DNA of 64,000 nucleotides from Rhodanobacter denitrificans (GTDB taxonomy: Bacteria > Pseudomonadota > Gammaproteobacteria > Xanthomonadales > Rhodanobacteraceae). The stretch is from assembly GCA_003241385.1 (NCBI GenBank), contig QFPO01000007.1, forward strand, positions 124,001-188,000, written 5' to 3'. Made by a program: the position numbers and the translations under genes. The notes beneath the pieces are model-generated. The model did not search any database, had not been told where the DNA came from, and saw only the letters and a list, made by a program, of their open reading frames with translations. Positions 17,730 to 27,508 of this stretch are shown here, piece after piece; position 1 is the stretch's first letter; each line of letters begins with the position of its first letter.

Positions 17730-19825
17730 GCGCGCCGGCGGACACGGCGTCGCGGAATCGACCGCGCGCAGACGACCAGCCGGGTCTGTCGCCGCTCTGG
17801 CGTCTGGCGTTGCGGCTGGCGGTCGGACTGAGTCTGACGGTCACGCTGAGCGCCTTGCTGCTGTACGTCGGCCACTTCTTCAAGCCCGATTTCAGCAGCG
17901 ACGATGCGGTCCTCAATCTGCTGGCCGAGGCGATGCATCGGCAGGGCCGCGTGCTGCCGGACGGCTGGGTCGGCAACAACGGCGATCTGATGGTGCCGTC
18001 CGGCGCTCTGTTGATCGCCCCGCTGCTGTCCTGGTGGCCGAACGGCTTCGGCGCCCATGCATTCGCGAGCATCGTGCTCAGTCTCGCGCTGCTCGCGGCA
18101 GCCGGCTGGCTGCTGCGGCTCGCACGCCTCTCCTGCACGGCCAGCGCGGTCGCGCTGATGGTCGTCGCATCGGGCTTCGCGTTCCAGTTCACGATCATGG
18201 TGTTCGGCCAGACGACGTACATCTGGTGGCCGGCCGGGTTTCTGGCCGGCGCGGCGCTGCTGGTTCTGCACGACCGAGCCGTTTGCGCCGGATCGCCCCG
18301 ATGGGCGCGGAACGGGCCGCTCGTCTGGTTGGCCGTGCTGGTCGCGGCCGTCGCGTTCGCGAACCCGGGTCGTGTCGCGATCATGATGGTGCTGCCGCTG
18401 TACGCGTTCGAGCGCGTGCTCGCCGCCGCGCGCATGCCGGGCGGTCTCTCATGGCCCAGGCGACTGTCGCCGACGAGTGCGGCCTCGATCGTCCTGATCG
18501 CGGCCTGGTGCGTGTCGCTGCTCGGCTACCGGATCGTGTTCGGGCTCGGCATCGTGTCCACGCATCATGCCGTGTCGAACCTGCAACTGACCGACGGACG
18601 CGGTTTCGTCGAGCACATGCGCATCTTCGCGAACGGCTGGTTCGACTATCTCGGTGGCTCTTCGCAGGGATTCGAGCACAAGCCGTGGGAGCCGCTGATG
18701 CGCACGCTGCGCACGCTCCTGGCGGTGGCGCTGACGTCGGTCGCCGTGCTCGAGCTGCGCGACTGGAAACGGAACGCCGACCCGATGCGGCGCGCGCTGC
18801 TGGTCGCGTTCTTCGCGGCGTGGCTGCCGGTTCTGGCGCTGTTCCTGCTGTTCGACCCGCTCGCGCAGCCCTCGAGCGTGAGCCTGCGCTACTTCAGCGT
18901 CGCGTTCTTCATACTCGCGATGCTCGGTGCCTGGCGGATCGACGACGCGCTAGCCTCCGTCACGCGTTGGGGCGCCGGCGCGTTGATCGCCGGCTGCGTG
19001 CTGATCGCGGGCGGCACCGTGTATCGCATGATTCCGTTCGGGCCGACGTTCTGGACGACGCGCGCCTCGCCGACGATGAACCTCGCGCAGACGCTGCAGC
19101 GCGAAGGCCTGCCCTGGGGCTATGCGACCTGGTGGAACGCCGGCGCCACGACGGTGTTGGCCGACAGCGCGGTACGCGTCCATCCGATCGCGCTGACGCC
19201 GCAGCTGCTGCATGCCTATCCGGCGATGGTCGATCGAGCCTGGTATCGGCCCGATGCCTACGTCGGCCCGACGTTCCTGGCGCTCGCGGCCGCGCAGGCG
19301 AACGCCGAGCAGCGGGCCTTCCTCGAGGCGAGACTGGGCTCGCCGGTGCGGACGATCGACGAAGCCGGCTACCGGATCCAGATATACGACCGCAACATCG
19401 CGGCCGACCTGACCTGCACCGAGCCGGCCGATCCGCTCGACGTGGCGCTGGACGCGTCGGACTTCCGCACTTTGCGCATCGTCTCGGCGGCGCTGGCCGG
19501 CAGACCCGCGGACTATCGCGGGCCTGCCGGACTGCGCGTGCGCGTCCGCAACGACACGACCAGAACGATCAGCTCGGCCGGCCTGCATCCAGTCACCGTC
19601 GGCGTGCATCTGTCCGATGCCCAGGGACGGACGACCGCGTACGATTGGCTGCACGCGCCGCTCGACTGTCCGCTGGCGCCTGGCGAGGAGCGCGTCGTCG
19701 GCTTCATGCTGCCCGACGCGTCGACCGAGCCTCATCGGATCACGATCGACCTGGTGCAGGAAGGCGTCGCCTGGTTCGCCGACAAGGGTGCCGCCACGAT
19801 CACGCTGCCGCTGGAGACGCCATGA
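17726..19825 (+). CDS. Second polytopic membrane protein, GT-C glycosyltransferase-like
   Basis: A 699-residue membrane protein. A first transmembrane helix near residues 32-52 is followed by an extracytoplasmic loop with an acidic pair (FKPDFSSDDAVLNLLAEAM), then further helices to about residue 440. A soluble C-terminal region follows, ending in a beta-rich segment (VGVHLSDAQGRTTAYDWLH). The architecture parallels the preceding gene, with which it overlaps by 4 bases, and it overlaps the following methyltransferase by 4 bases (ATGA at 19822). A glycan-assembly role is inferred from topology and context only. Confidence 0.55.
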   Translation: MSAPADTASRNRPRADDQPGLSPLWRLALRLAVGLSLTVTLSALLLYVGHFFKPDFSSDDAVLNLLAEAMHRQGRVLPDGWVGNNGDLMVPSGALLIAPLLSWWPNGFGAHAFASIVLSLALLAAAGWLLRLARLSCTASAVALMVVASGFAFQFTIMVFGQTTYIWWPAGFLAGAALLVLHDRAVCAGSPRWARNGPLVWLAVLVAAVAFANPGRVAIMMVLPLYAFERVLAAARMPGGLSWPRRLSPTSAASIVLIAAWCVSLLGYRIVFGLGIVSTHHAVSNLQLTDGRGFVEHMRIFANGWFDYLGGSSQGFEHKPWEPLMRTLRTLLAVALTSVAVLELRDWKRNADPMRRALLVAFFAAWLPVLALFLLFDPLAQPSSVSLRYFSVAFFILAMLGAWRIDDALASVTRWGAGALIAGCVLIAGGTVYRMIPFGPTFWTTRASPTMNLAQTLQREGLPWGYATWWNAGATTVLADSAVRVHPIALTPQLLHAYPAMVDRAWYRPDAYVGPTFLALAAAQANAEQRAFLEARLGSPVRTIDEAGYRIQIYDRNIAADLTCTEPADPLDVALDASDFRTLRIVSAALAGRPADYRGPAGLRVRVRNDTTRTISSAGLHPVTVGVHLSDAQGRTTAYDWLHAPLDCPLAPGEERVVGFMLPDASTEPHRITIDLVQEGVAWFADKGAATITLPLETP

Positions 19826-20535
19826 GCGAAGCCCCCGACAACCGCTGGGCGACCGACGCCTATCCGGACGAGTACAAGCAGGACATCGAGCGCGCGCTCG
19901 CGTTCACCGGGCTGGAGATGGACCTGTTCACGCGCGGCAAGGCCGACAGCATCGTCGACCTGCTCGAGCGCCTGCATCCGGGCGGCGCGAAGGCCGCCGA
20001 CTGTCTGGACATCGGCTGCGGCATCGGCAATCTGCATCCGTTCCTGCGCGCGGGCGTGGGCCGGCTGCGCGGCGCCGACATCTCGGCCGACGCGATCGCG
20101 ACCGCGCGCGAGCTCAATCCGGCGATCGACTATCGCGTCTACGACGGACGGCGCCTGCCGTACGAGGACGCCACGTTCGACTTCTGCTCGACCGCCTGCG
20201 TGATGCACCACGTGCCGCCGCCGCAGTGGCCGGACTTCGTCGCCGAAGCCTGGCGCGTGACGCGGCCGGGCGGCCTGTTCGCGGTCTACGAGCACAATCC
20301 GCTCAATCCGATGACGCGCATCGTGGTCTGCCGCTGCCCGTTCGATCACGACGCCGTGCTGCTGCGCGCCAGGCGCGTGCTCGCGCTGATGCGCCAGGCG
20401 GGTTTCGAGCCGGTGCTCAGGCAGTATCTGTTCTTCGTGCCGATCGACGCACCGTGGGCACGCCGCGTCGATCGTCTGCTCGGCTGGCTGCCGATCGGCG
20501 CGCAGTACCTCGTGTGCGGTCGCAAGCCGGCCTGA
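19822..20535 (+). CDS. Class I SAM-dependent methyltransferase
   Basis: A 237-residue Rossmann methyltransferase. Motif I is LDIGCGIGNLHPFL, the acidic motif II is LRGADIS, and the post-motif FDFCSTACVMHHVPP and PGGLFAVYEHNP are typical of the Methyltransf_11/25 group. It is the third gene of a coupled run with the two GT-C-like proteins, so it may methylate a glycan or lipid-linked intermediate. The substrate cannot be read from the sequence. Confidence 0.75.
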   Translation: MSEAPDNRWATDAYPDEYKQDIERALAFTGLEMDLFTRGKADSIVDLLERLHPGGAKAADCLDIGCGIGNLHPFLRAGVGRLRGADISADAIATARELNPAIDYRVYDGRRLPYEDATFDFCSTACVMHHVPPPQWPDFVAEAWRVTRPGGLFAVYEHNPLNPMTRIVVCRCPFDHDAVLLRARRVLALMRQAGFEPVLRQYLFFVPIDAPWARRVDRLLGWLPIGAQYLVCGRKPA

Positions 20536-20596
20536 GCGCGAGGTGCCTCGATCGCCCGGCCGCTCCTGCCCGATGCACTTCGGACGCGAGCGGCGG

Positions 20597-21364
20597 TCAG
20601 ACCCAGGCCGCGACCATCACGCGCTTGCGGTGGACGAGCTGCTCGTAGCCGTCCGCGGGTACCGGGAGCACCTCGACGCGGCTGAAGCCGATGCGCTCGA
20701 GGATCCAGCACAGCGCTTCGACGCTCGGCACCAGGCAGATGCCGGTCGTCGAGGCTTCCGGTCCATGCGTCTCGCCGGTCTCGTCGATGATGCCGAAGCT
20801 GCCCTTGAGCGGACGCACGAAGCGGTAGCTGCCGTAGTCGACCCAGCCGGTCAGGCCCGGCACGACCTGGGTCTCGATCACGCACAGGCGGCGCGTCAGC
20901 GCCCGCGCGACACGCAGGGCGCCGACCGGATTTTCCAGGTGATAGATCAGGCCGAAGCACAGCACCAGATCGTGCACGCCGAGCTCGGCGGCGTTCAGTG
21001 CATGGACGTCCGACAGGCGCAGTTCGATCTGCGACAGATCGAGCGCGTCGCGGATCAGGCTTGCGTCGGCGACGTGCTCGGGACGCGCGTCGATGCCGAC
21101 GACGCGGCCGAAGCCGCCTTGCGCGAGCTGCGCCGAGAACCAGCCCTGATGGCAGGCGAGGTCGACCGCGGACGAGCCGCCGCGATCGCCCGGAAACTCG
21201 CGTGCGAGCAGATCCTCGAGCATCTGCGAGCGCGTATGGTGGACCGCGTCGAGCTCGCCCTGGCCGTAGGTCGGCGTGACGCGGCCGGACGGCAGGCGGA
21301 ACGGGTAGAACCAGGTCTTGGCGAGAGCCTGCGCTTCGCGCGCGGCGGAATCGGGCAGGGACAT
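20597..21364 (-). CDS. SAM-dependent methyltransferase of the DUF1698/CmoB-like type
   Basis: A 255-residue methyltransferase. The N-terminal WFYPFRLPSGRVTP and HHTRSQMLEDLL are followed by motif I as VDLACHQGWFSAQLA, then VVGIDARPEHVADA and the CmoB-like LVLCFGLIYHLENPVGALR. CmoB-like enzymes act on tRNA wobble uridine, but this one is shorter and lacks the usual tRNA-binding context. A small-molecule or glycan substrate is equally possible. The start at 21364 has no recognisable ribosome-binding site (the preceding bases are CCTCCT). It converges with the preceding gene. Confidence 0.7.
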   Translation of the reverse strand: MSLPDSAAREAQALAKTWFYPFRLPSGRVTPTYGQGELDAVHHTRSQMLEDLLAREFPGDRGGSSAVDLACHQGWFSAQLAQGGFGRVVGIDARPEHVADASLIRDALDLSQIELRLSDVHALNAAELGVHDLVLCFGLIYHLENPVGALRVARALTRRLCVIETQVVPGLTGWVDYGSYRFVRPLKGSFGIIDETGETHGPEASTTGICLVPSVEALCWILERIGFSRVEVLPVPADGYEQLVHRKRVMVAAWV

Positions 21365-21415
21365 CGGAGGAGGCGGGCCGCAGGGCGCGCCAGTGTAGCC
21401 GAGCCCCGTCGCGAT

Positions 21416-21444
21416 GGCAGCCGGCGCGCGGGGCGCCGGCTGCC
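21416..21444 (-). terminator. Perfect GC hairpin after natB
   Basis: A 12-base perfect stem (GGCAGCCGGCGC / GCGCCGGCTGCC) with a 5-base loop lies six bases past the natB stop on the minus strand. No U-tract follows, so it may be a weak or factor-assisted terminator, or an mRNA 3'-end stabiliser ahead of the methyltransferase gene. Confidence 0.5.
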
Positions 21445-21450
21445 GGACGG

Positions 21451-22622
21451 TCAGGCCGAGATCGCCAGCCGCTCGCTGCGGTAGACCCGGGCCGTCACCC
21501 AGTACGCCAGGAACGCCACCGCGGCCGTCGCGACGAAGCACAGCGCGATCTCGCTCATCGCGACCGGATCGCCGCGCATCAGGCGCGTGATCGTGACCTG
21601 CTGGCCGACCAGCGGCACCGCGTACATCCAGGTCTGCGTCTTGAACGGGAACAGCGACATCATCAGCGTCGGGATGATCGGCACGAACATCAGCAGCGAC
21701 AGATAGGTCTGGGCCTCGCGATAGCTCTTCGCGAACGCCGCCGCCAGCGTCTGCAGCGATGCCAGCAGGAACACCAGCGGCAGCATCACGATCAGCGTCA
21801 GCAGCGCGAAGCGCGGGCCGATCTGCAGGCTCATGCCGAGCTTGCCGGTCGGCAGGAACAGTGCGGCGACCGAGAACGCGAGGATGCTCAGCACCAGCGT
21901 CGTGAACGCGAAGCTGGTCGTCGCGCCGAGCTTGCCGAGCAGGATCCGCGAACGCGGCACCGGATTGGCGAACAGCGGCTCGAGCGACTGCCGCTCGCGC
22001 TCGCCGGCGGTGGTGTCGATCGCCAGCGCCATGCCGCCGATGAACGCGCCGAGGATGAAGAAGTACGGCAGCATCGAGAACATCATGCCGCCGCGCGCCT
22101 GCGCGGTGGACTGGTCGCGCGAGGCGACGACGACCGGCTTCATCAGCGTCGGCGACAGGCCGCGCGCGACGACGCGCATCGTCGCGGTGCGCTGCCCGTA
22201 GCTCTCGAGCATGCCGCGCAGCCGCGCGACCGAGCCGCTGGCGTCGCGCTGCGACTGGTCGAAGATCAGCTCGACCTGGGCCGGTTCGCCCTTGCGCCAG
22301 GCCTCGGCGTAGCTGGCCGGAATCTTCAGCACCAGATCGGCGTCCTGCTCGCGCACCGCCCGCTCCGGATCGGCCGGCGCCTCCTTGATCTCGGCCCCCT
22401 GCTGCTTGAGCGCCTCGATCAGGTTCGGCGCGTGCTCGGCGCCGATGACCGGCACCGGCAGCGGCTTCTCGGCCTTGTCGAGCTCGCGCGAGATCACCGC
22501 GTTGATGATCAGCACGAACATCAGCGGCGCCATCAGCGGGCCGGTCAGCAGCGTGTTGAGCACGGTGCGGCGGTCGCGCAGGTTCTCGCGCACTTCCTTG
22601 AGGAAGACGGTCAGGATGGATT

Positions 22623-22626
<4 letters not shown>
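21451..22626 (-). CDS. natB: ABC-2 type exporter permease, NatB-like
   Basis: A 391-residue ABC-2 permease. An N-terminal helix (LLTGPLMAPLMFVLIINAVI) precedes a large extracytoplasmic domain (about residues 45-175), then five C-terminal helices starting at MFSMLPYFFILGAFIGGM with the cytosolic motif DTTAGERERQSLEPLFANPV characteristic of NatB-type permeases. Family members export Na+ or unidentified substrates; the substrate here is not determined. The start overlaps the natA stop by 4 bases (ATGA). Confidence 0.85.
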
Positions 22627-23353
<727 letters not shown>

Positions 23354-23357
<4 letters not shown>

Positions 23358-24892
23358 GGGGCCGCTCCGTTGAAGTCGATGAAGAGAGGGGTCGGACCGA
23401 GCGCGTCGGCGCAGCTCGCGTCCAGGCCCGCCGGATCGAGGCGGTCCATGAACTGCCCGACCAGCTTGGGCAGGCAGCCGCGGCCCATGACCGAGTGGCC
23501 CTGGCCCTTGGCGACGATCAGGCGCGCGCGGCCGAGATGCCCGGCGATCTGCTCGCCGTAGCGCGGCGGCGTGACCGGGTCGAACTCGCCGGCCAGGATC
23601 AGCACCGGCGTATCGCCCGAGGCCGGTTCGTCGAAGTCGGCCGGTCGCTCCCCGCGCGGCCAGATCGCGCACTGGGTCTTGATGACGTCGGTCATCATCG
23701 AGCCGAGCAGGCGGCCGGCGTCGCTCGGATCGGGCACGATGCGGTCGGCGTCCTCGGCGCAGATCACCGACAGCTGCATGCCGTTGCCGGCGAGCTCGGA
23801 CAGCGAGTCGGTCATGATCTTGACCTGTCCCATCAGCGGTCCGTACTGGCCGTCGAGCGCACGGCCGACCGACAGCGGGATCAGCGACGCGGTCTCGGGT
23901 GTGTACGCGAACATGCGGATCAGGCCGGCCAGCGTGATCTCGTCCAGGCGCCGCTCGACGATCTGGAAGTTGACCGGATCGGGATAGCGCACCTGGCGCG
24001 GTTCGGCGCGCAGCGCGTCGCGCAGGCGTAGCAGGTTCGCGTACGGATCGCCGTAGGCCTTCGTGCAGGCCGGATCGGTGCTGCAGCGGCCGAGCTGGGC
24101 CTGCAGCGAATCTTCCAGATTACGTGCGAACTCGCCGCCGAGCGTCAGTGCGTTCGGCACCGGGCTGTCGAGCACGACGCTGCGCACGCCCTCGGGATAG
24201 CGCTTGAGATACTGCTGCGCCATCCGCGTGCCGTAGGACACGCCGACCAGATCGAACTTCGGCCCGCCGAGCGCCTGGCGCAGCGCCTCCAGATCGCGCG
24301 CGGCGACCGTGGTCGTGTAGTAGCGCGGATCGGCGCGCTCGCCGACCGCCTCCAGGCAGCGTCGCGTCGCCTGCTCGACGCGCGCGAGATCGAACGCGGT
24401 CACGTCGGCCTCGTCGCCGTCCGGGCAGGTCAGCGCATGGGAGCCGCCGGTGCCGCGCTGGTCGAGCAGCAGCACGTGACGGCGCTTGCGCGCCGGTTCG
24501 AACGCCGCGGCGATCTGCGGCCAGGTCTCGATCGCGGCCTGGCCGGGGCCGCCGGCGAGGAACACGATGAAGTCGTCGTCCGCCGCCTGGGCGCTCTTGA
24601 GCAGCGCCAGGTTCAGGCGGATCGTGCGGCCGCCGGGCGCATCCCAGTTCTCGGGCACCTCGAACGGCGCGCAGAACGCCGCCGTGGTCGCCGCGCTGCG
24701 CTTCTGCGGCAGCTCGCAGGCGCTGAAATCGAGCGTGCCGAGGCGGAAGCCGGCCGTGCCGGCCGGCACCACGAAACGTCCGCTCGTGCTCGGCGGCGCC
24801 TCGTTCGGATCGGGCCGTTCGCGAAACCGGCCGTAGGCGATCACCCCGACGGCGACCAGCACCGCCACCGCGATGCGCAGGTTCTTCTTCAT
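23354..24892 (-). CDS. Membrane-anchored alpha/beta hydrolase, tripeptidyl-aminopeptidase (TAP)-like
   Basis: A 512-residue alpha/beta hydrolase with an N-terminal signal anchor (LRIAVAVLVAVGVIAYG). The oxyanion region is FLAGGPGQAA, followed by LLDQRGTGGS, the nucleophile elbow GVSYGTRMAQQY, Asp in LAGEFDPVTPP and His in AKGQGHSVMGRG. A C-terminal TAP-like segment with cysteine pairs is present. The family includes proline iminopeptidase-like exported peptidases. It is the first gene of the operon with the NatAB exporter, which suggests it processes or degrades an exported or external peptide; that link is inference. Confidence 0.85.
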
Positions 24893-24979
24893 GTCAGCCT
24901 CTACTGTCCTTACGATGTGTTGCGAATGGCAGACGCGATCGGCCGAGCCGGACGCTCCGGTGCTGCCCGCGGCCGCCGG

Positions 24980-25414
24980 TCATGACGGCTCGTCGCGATC
25001 CGATTGCAGCCATCCGTAGCGATAGCGCGCCCTGACCCAGAACTGCGCGCCCATCCAGCACGCGGCCATCACGAACGCCGCGACGTACAGCGGGATGTCC
25101 AGGTCGCCGTGCAGGTCGATGAAGACCAGCGCGACGACCACGCCGAACGAGACACCGAATCCGGTCGTCATCGCCTCCAGCTCGATACGCTGGCGCAGCT
25201 CGTCGCGACGGCGCAGGCGCCTCCATTCCGCATAGGCCAGCCAGGCGATCGCCGGCACCGGCAGCGCGGCGACCAGCATGCGCCCGATACCCGGCTCCAT
25301 GCGAAGCGCGAGCAGGGCCGAGACCGCCACCGAAAGCAGATAGGCGAGCGTCGGCAGACCGACGTCGGCGAGATAGCGCGTCCATTGTCGAGAGCTGATC
25401 CGCATCTGTCCCAT
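24980..25414 (-). CDS. Small membrane protein downstream of XRE regulator (paralogue of the upstream one)
   Basis: A 144-residue protein with four predicted transmembrane helices. A cytosolic segment between helices 2 and 3 (RRDELRQRIELEAMTTGFG) parallels DSDELQRRLHLEALAISAS at the same position of the other membrane protein in this operon, so the two are paralogues. The ATG at 25414 was preferred over 25405 because GAGG lies six bases upstream of it. Function is unknown; small XRE regulators of this type are often encoded with such membrane proteins. Confidence 0.75.
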   Translation of the reverse strand: MGQMRISSRQWTRYLADVGLPTLAYLLSVAVSALLALRMEPGIGRMLVAALPVPAIAWLAYAEWRRLRRRDELRQRIELEAMTTGFGVSFGVVVALVFIDLHGDLDIPLYVAAFVMAACWMGAQFWVRARYRYGWLQSDRDEPS

Positions 25415-25422
25415 GCCTTTCC

Positions 25423-25626
25423 TCACGACGTCCTGGCATCCGGGTCGAAGATCGATTCGATCGTCATCGCGAACAGGCGCGCGATCGCGAACGCGAGCGG
25501 CAGGCTCGGATCGTACTTGCCGGTCTCGATCGCATTGACGGTCTGGCGCGATACGCCCAGACGTTCGGCCAGTTCGCCCTGCGACCAGTCGCGGGCCGTG
25601 CGCAGCTCGCGGACGCGGTTGATCAT
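25423..25626 (-). CDS. Small Cro/CI-type (XRE) transcriptional regulator
   Basis: A 67-residue protein that is almost only a helix-turn-helix domain. It shows LRTARDWSQGELAERLGVSRQTVNAIETGKYDPSLPLAFAIARLF (quoted in parts: WSQGELAERLGVSR and QTVNAIETGKYDPSL), ending IFDPDARTS. This is the YozG/HipB-like subgroup in which the protein is a dimeric repressor. It sits between two paralogous membrane protein genes, overlapping the upstream one by 4 bases (ATGA). Two palindromes on the operon promoter are its likely operators, implying autorepression. Confidence 0.9.
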   Translation of the reverse strand: MINRVRELRTARDWSQGELAERLGVSRQTVNAIETGKYDPSLPLAFAIARLFAMTIESIFDPDARTS

Positions 25627-26018
25627 GAGCAGCGATAGCGCCACTGGATCCAGCACCGCACCGCGCCGAATACACCGGCCAGAGCCGGGAACACCCACAG
25701 CAGCACGTCGCCGCCGAGGACGATCACGCGGGCCGCCGCGAGAAACCCCAGGGCCATGCTGACCAGGCTGACCACGCTGGCCGAGATCGCCAGCGCTTCC
25801 AGATGCAGGCGGCGCTGCAGCTCGTCGCTGTCGCGCACGTGCCGGTAGATCGCGCGCAGCATCAACGCGGCCGGCAGCACCGGCAGCAGCGCCAGCACGG
25901 CGCGCCAGGTCGTCGCATCGGTACGCAGCGCCAGCGGCCATGCCGTCAGCATCGCGACGACGTACAGCGCGCCGGCCGTCGCCATCTCCTTTCCGTATCG
26001 CCGCTCGAGTGCATGCAT
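25623..26018 (-). CDS. Small membrane protein upstream of XRE regulator
   Basis: A 131-residue protein with four predicted transmembrane helices (AGALYVVAMLTAWPLAL, VLALLPVLPAALMLRAIY, a third near SASVVSLVSMALGFLAA, and VLLWVFPALAGVFGAV). It carries the same cytosolic DELQRRLHLEA motif as its paralogue at the other end of the operon. It is the first gene of the operon and its stop overlaps the regulator start. The ribosome-binding site is weak. Function is unknown; a membrane sensor or partner controlling the regulator is one possibility. Confidence 0.75.
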   Translation of the reverse strand: MHALERRYGKEMATAGALYVVAMLTAWPLALRTDATTWRAVLALLPVLPAALMLRAIYRHVRDSDELQRRLHLEALAISASVVSLVSMALGFLAAARVIVLGGDVLLWVFPALAGVFGAVRCWIQWRYRCS

Positions 26019-26031
26019 CGCCGTGAGGGCC

Positions 26032-26049
26032 TGTCAAGTTCGCTTGACA
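26032..26049. promoter_or_regulatory. XRE operator 1
   Basis: A perfect inverted repeat TGTCAAG-TTCG-CTTGACA (7-4-7) lies just downstream of the proposed -10 of the XRE operon, so over the transcription start. It is the closer of two matching palindromes to the operon. Binding by the encoded XRE protein is inferred from position, symmetry and family habit. Confidence 0.65.
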
Positions 26050-26051
26050 CT

Positions 26052-26081
26052 AGCCTAGAGCGGCAGCAGCGGTCCTGTCAA
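26052..26081 (-). promoter_or_regulatory. Promoter of the XRE operon
   Basis: On the minus strand TTGACA (26081-26076) is a consensus -35, followed after 18 bases by TAGGCT (26057-26052) as a 4-of-6 -10 element. The -35 lies inside operator 2 and operator 1 starts right after the -10, so occupation of either site would block RNA polymerase. Confidence 0.6.
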
Positions 26082-26093
26082 GCGACCTTTACA
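26076..26093. promoter_or_regulatory. XRE operator 2
   Basis: TGTCAAG-CGAC-CTTTACA is a second 7-4-7 palindrome with one mismatch. It has the same left arm and same geometry as operator 1, with centres 44 bases apart (about four helical turns). It covers the -35 of the operon promoter. Confidence 0.6.
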
Positions 26094-26203
26094 TGACGTT
26101 TTCCGGCTGAATAACTGACAGTGCGTGTAATAAGCCGCCAACGATATAAATGGAACCGCCGCGTCGTTCAGATACCTTTGTCGACTGTTTCGCATTTTCC
26201 ATT

Positions 26204-26244
26204 GGCATACCTTATGCCTAATGCACCAATGGAAGTTTCTTCCA
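26204..26244. promoter_or_regulatory. Two short palindromes upstream of the pilus operon
   Basis: GGCATA-CCT-TATGCC (26204-26218) and TGGAAG-TTT-CTTCCA (26230-26244) are perfect 6-3-6 inverted repeats, 26 bases apart. They lie just before the ribosome-binding site of the pilin gene in a distinctly AT-rich leader (26100-26265). They could be operators or small mRNA hairpins. No clear sigma-70 promoter could be picked out by eye. Confidence 0.35.
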
Positions 26245-26265
26245 CCATTCATTTAGGAGATTAAT

Positions 26266-26775
26266 GTGAACATGTTCAGATTGATGTCGGCCGCCGCGAT
26301 TATCGGACTGGCGGCTGCATTCACCGGAAGCGCACAGGCCGATACGGTCACCAGCTCGTTCCAGGTGCGGATCACGATTCAGAAGGCCTGCGACGTCACG
26401 ACGACGGCTCCGACCGATCTGGACTTCGGCGCGCACTCGTCGCTGGCGACCGCGATCAGCGGCACCTCGACGATCAGCGTGACCTGCACGCCGGGCTCAC
26501 CGTACACGATAGGCCTCGACGCGGGGCTGCATCCGGCGACCGCCGGCGACGTCGCCACGCGGCGCATGAGCGACGGTGCCTCGCACTACGTCGCCTACCA
26601 GCTGTACCAGGATCCGGGTCACACCACGCCGTGGGGCGAGACGATCGGCACCAATACGCTGGCGGCCGTCGGCAACGGCGCCGCGCAGACCGCCAGCGTT
26701 CACGGCCTGGTCGCGAGCGCGAACGCCAACGCCGGCAGCTACGCCGACACGATCGGCGTCACGGTGACCTACTGA
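26266..26775 (+). CDS. Archaic (Csu-type) pilus major subunit, spore coat U domain
   Basis: A 169-residue secreted subunit: signal peptide (AAAIIGLAAAFTGSAQA), then a single SCPU domain starting TVTSSFQVRITIQKAC, with two cysteines (KACDV, VTCTPG) and the conserved last strand SYADTIGVTVTY. SCPU proteins form archaic chaperone-usher pili. A strong AGGAGA at 26255-26260 serves either the GTG at 26266 (5-base spacing) or the ATG at 26272 (11-base spacing). An out-of-frame ATG-TGA minimal frame at 26264 sits between them. It is the first gene of a four-gene operon. Confidence 0.9.
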   Translation: MNMFRLMSAAAIIGLAAAFTGSAQADTVTSSFQVRITIQKACDVTTTAPTDLDFGAHSSLATAISGTSTISVTCTPGSPYTIGLDAGLHPATAGDVATRRMSDGASHYVAYQLYQDPGHTTPWGETIGTNTLAAVGNGAAQTASVHGLVASANANAGSYADTIGVTVTY

Positions 26776-26794
26776 CGGCACGGAGCAGCCTTCG

Positions 26795-27508
26795 ATGCGT
26801 CGTTTCGACGGCTGGATGCCGTTCTTCGCACTGATCCTCGCACCGGCGGCCTCGGCCGCCGGTCTGCAGGTCACGCCGATCACGCTGGAGATCGCGCGCG
26901 AGGACACCAGCGCGGTGCTCTGGCTCGCCAACACAGGCACCGCGCCGCTGCAGGCGCAGGTGCGCGTCATGGAATGGACGCAGGCCGACCACGAGGACCG
27001 GCTGGCGCCGACACGCGAGCTCGTCGCCAGTCCGCCGATGCTCGAGGTCGCCGCCGGCGCGCGCCAGCTGGTGCGCATCGTGCGAACGTCAGGCGCGACG
27101 CCGGGCGAGCGCGAGCGCAGCTTCCGGCTACTGGTCGACGAACTGCCCGGCCAGGCCGGCGGCCAGGGTGGCGTCCAGTTCCTGATGCGCTATTCGGTGC
27201 CGGTCTTCATCGCGGCGGGCGATCCGCAGCCGGCGGCGCAGCTCCAATGGCGTCTGCGCGACCAGCCGCCCGCGCTCGAGGTCACCAATACCGGCAGCGC
27301 ACGCGCACAGCTCAGCGAGGTCGCGATCGTCGATGCGGCCGGCGCGCGCACCGTGCTGAGCGGTGGTCTGCTCGGCTACGTGCTGGCCGGTGCGCAGATG
27401 CGCTGGCCGCTGCCGCCCGATCGTCCGCTGCCGGCGGATGCGCGACTGCATGCAAGGATCAACGGTGAGCCGCTGGATCGGCCGATCGCGATCGTGGACG
27501 GTCGCTAG
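26795..27508 (+). CDS. csuC: Csu-type fimbrial periplasmic chaperone
   Basis: A 237-residue periplasmic chaperone with a signal peptide (ALILAPAASAA). The PapD-like first Ig domain begins LQVTPITLEIAREDTSAVLW and contains the usurped strand region ARQLVRIVR. The G1/F1 part FRLLVDELPG and a second Ig domain (PALEVTNTGSARAQLSEV) follow. It caps pilus subunits by donor-strand complementation and delivers them to the usher. It lies 19 bases after the pilin gene. Confidence 0.92.
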   Translation: MRRFDGWMPFFALILAPAASAAGLQVTPITLEIAREDTSAVLWLANTGTAPLQAQVRVMEWTQADHEDRLAPTRELVASPPMLEVAAGARQLVRIVRTSGATPGERERSFRLLVDELPGQAGGQGGVQFLMRYSVPVFIAAGDPQPAAQLQWRLRDQPPALEVTNTGSARAQLSEVAIVDAAGARTVLSGGLLGYVLAGAQMRWPLPPDRPLPADARLHARINGEPLDRPIAIVDGR

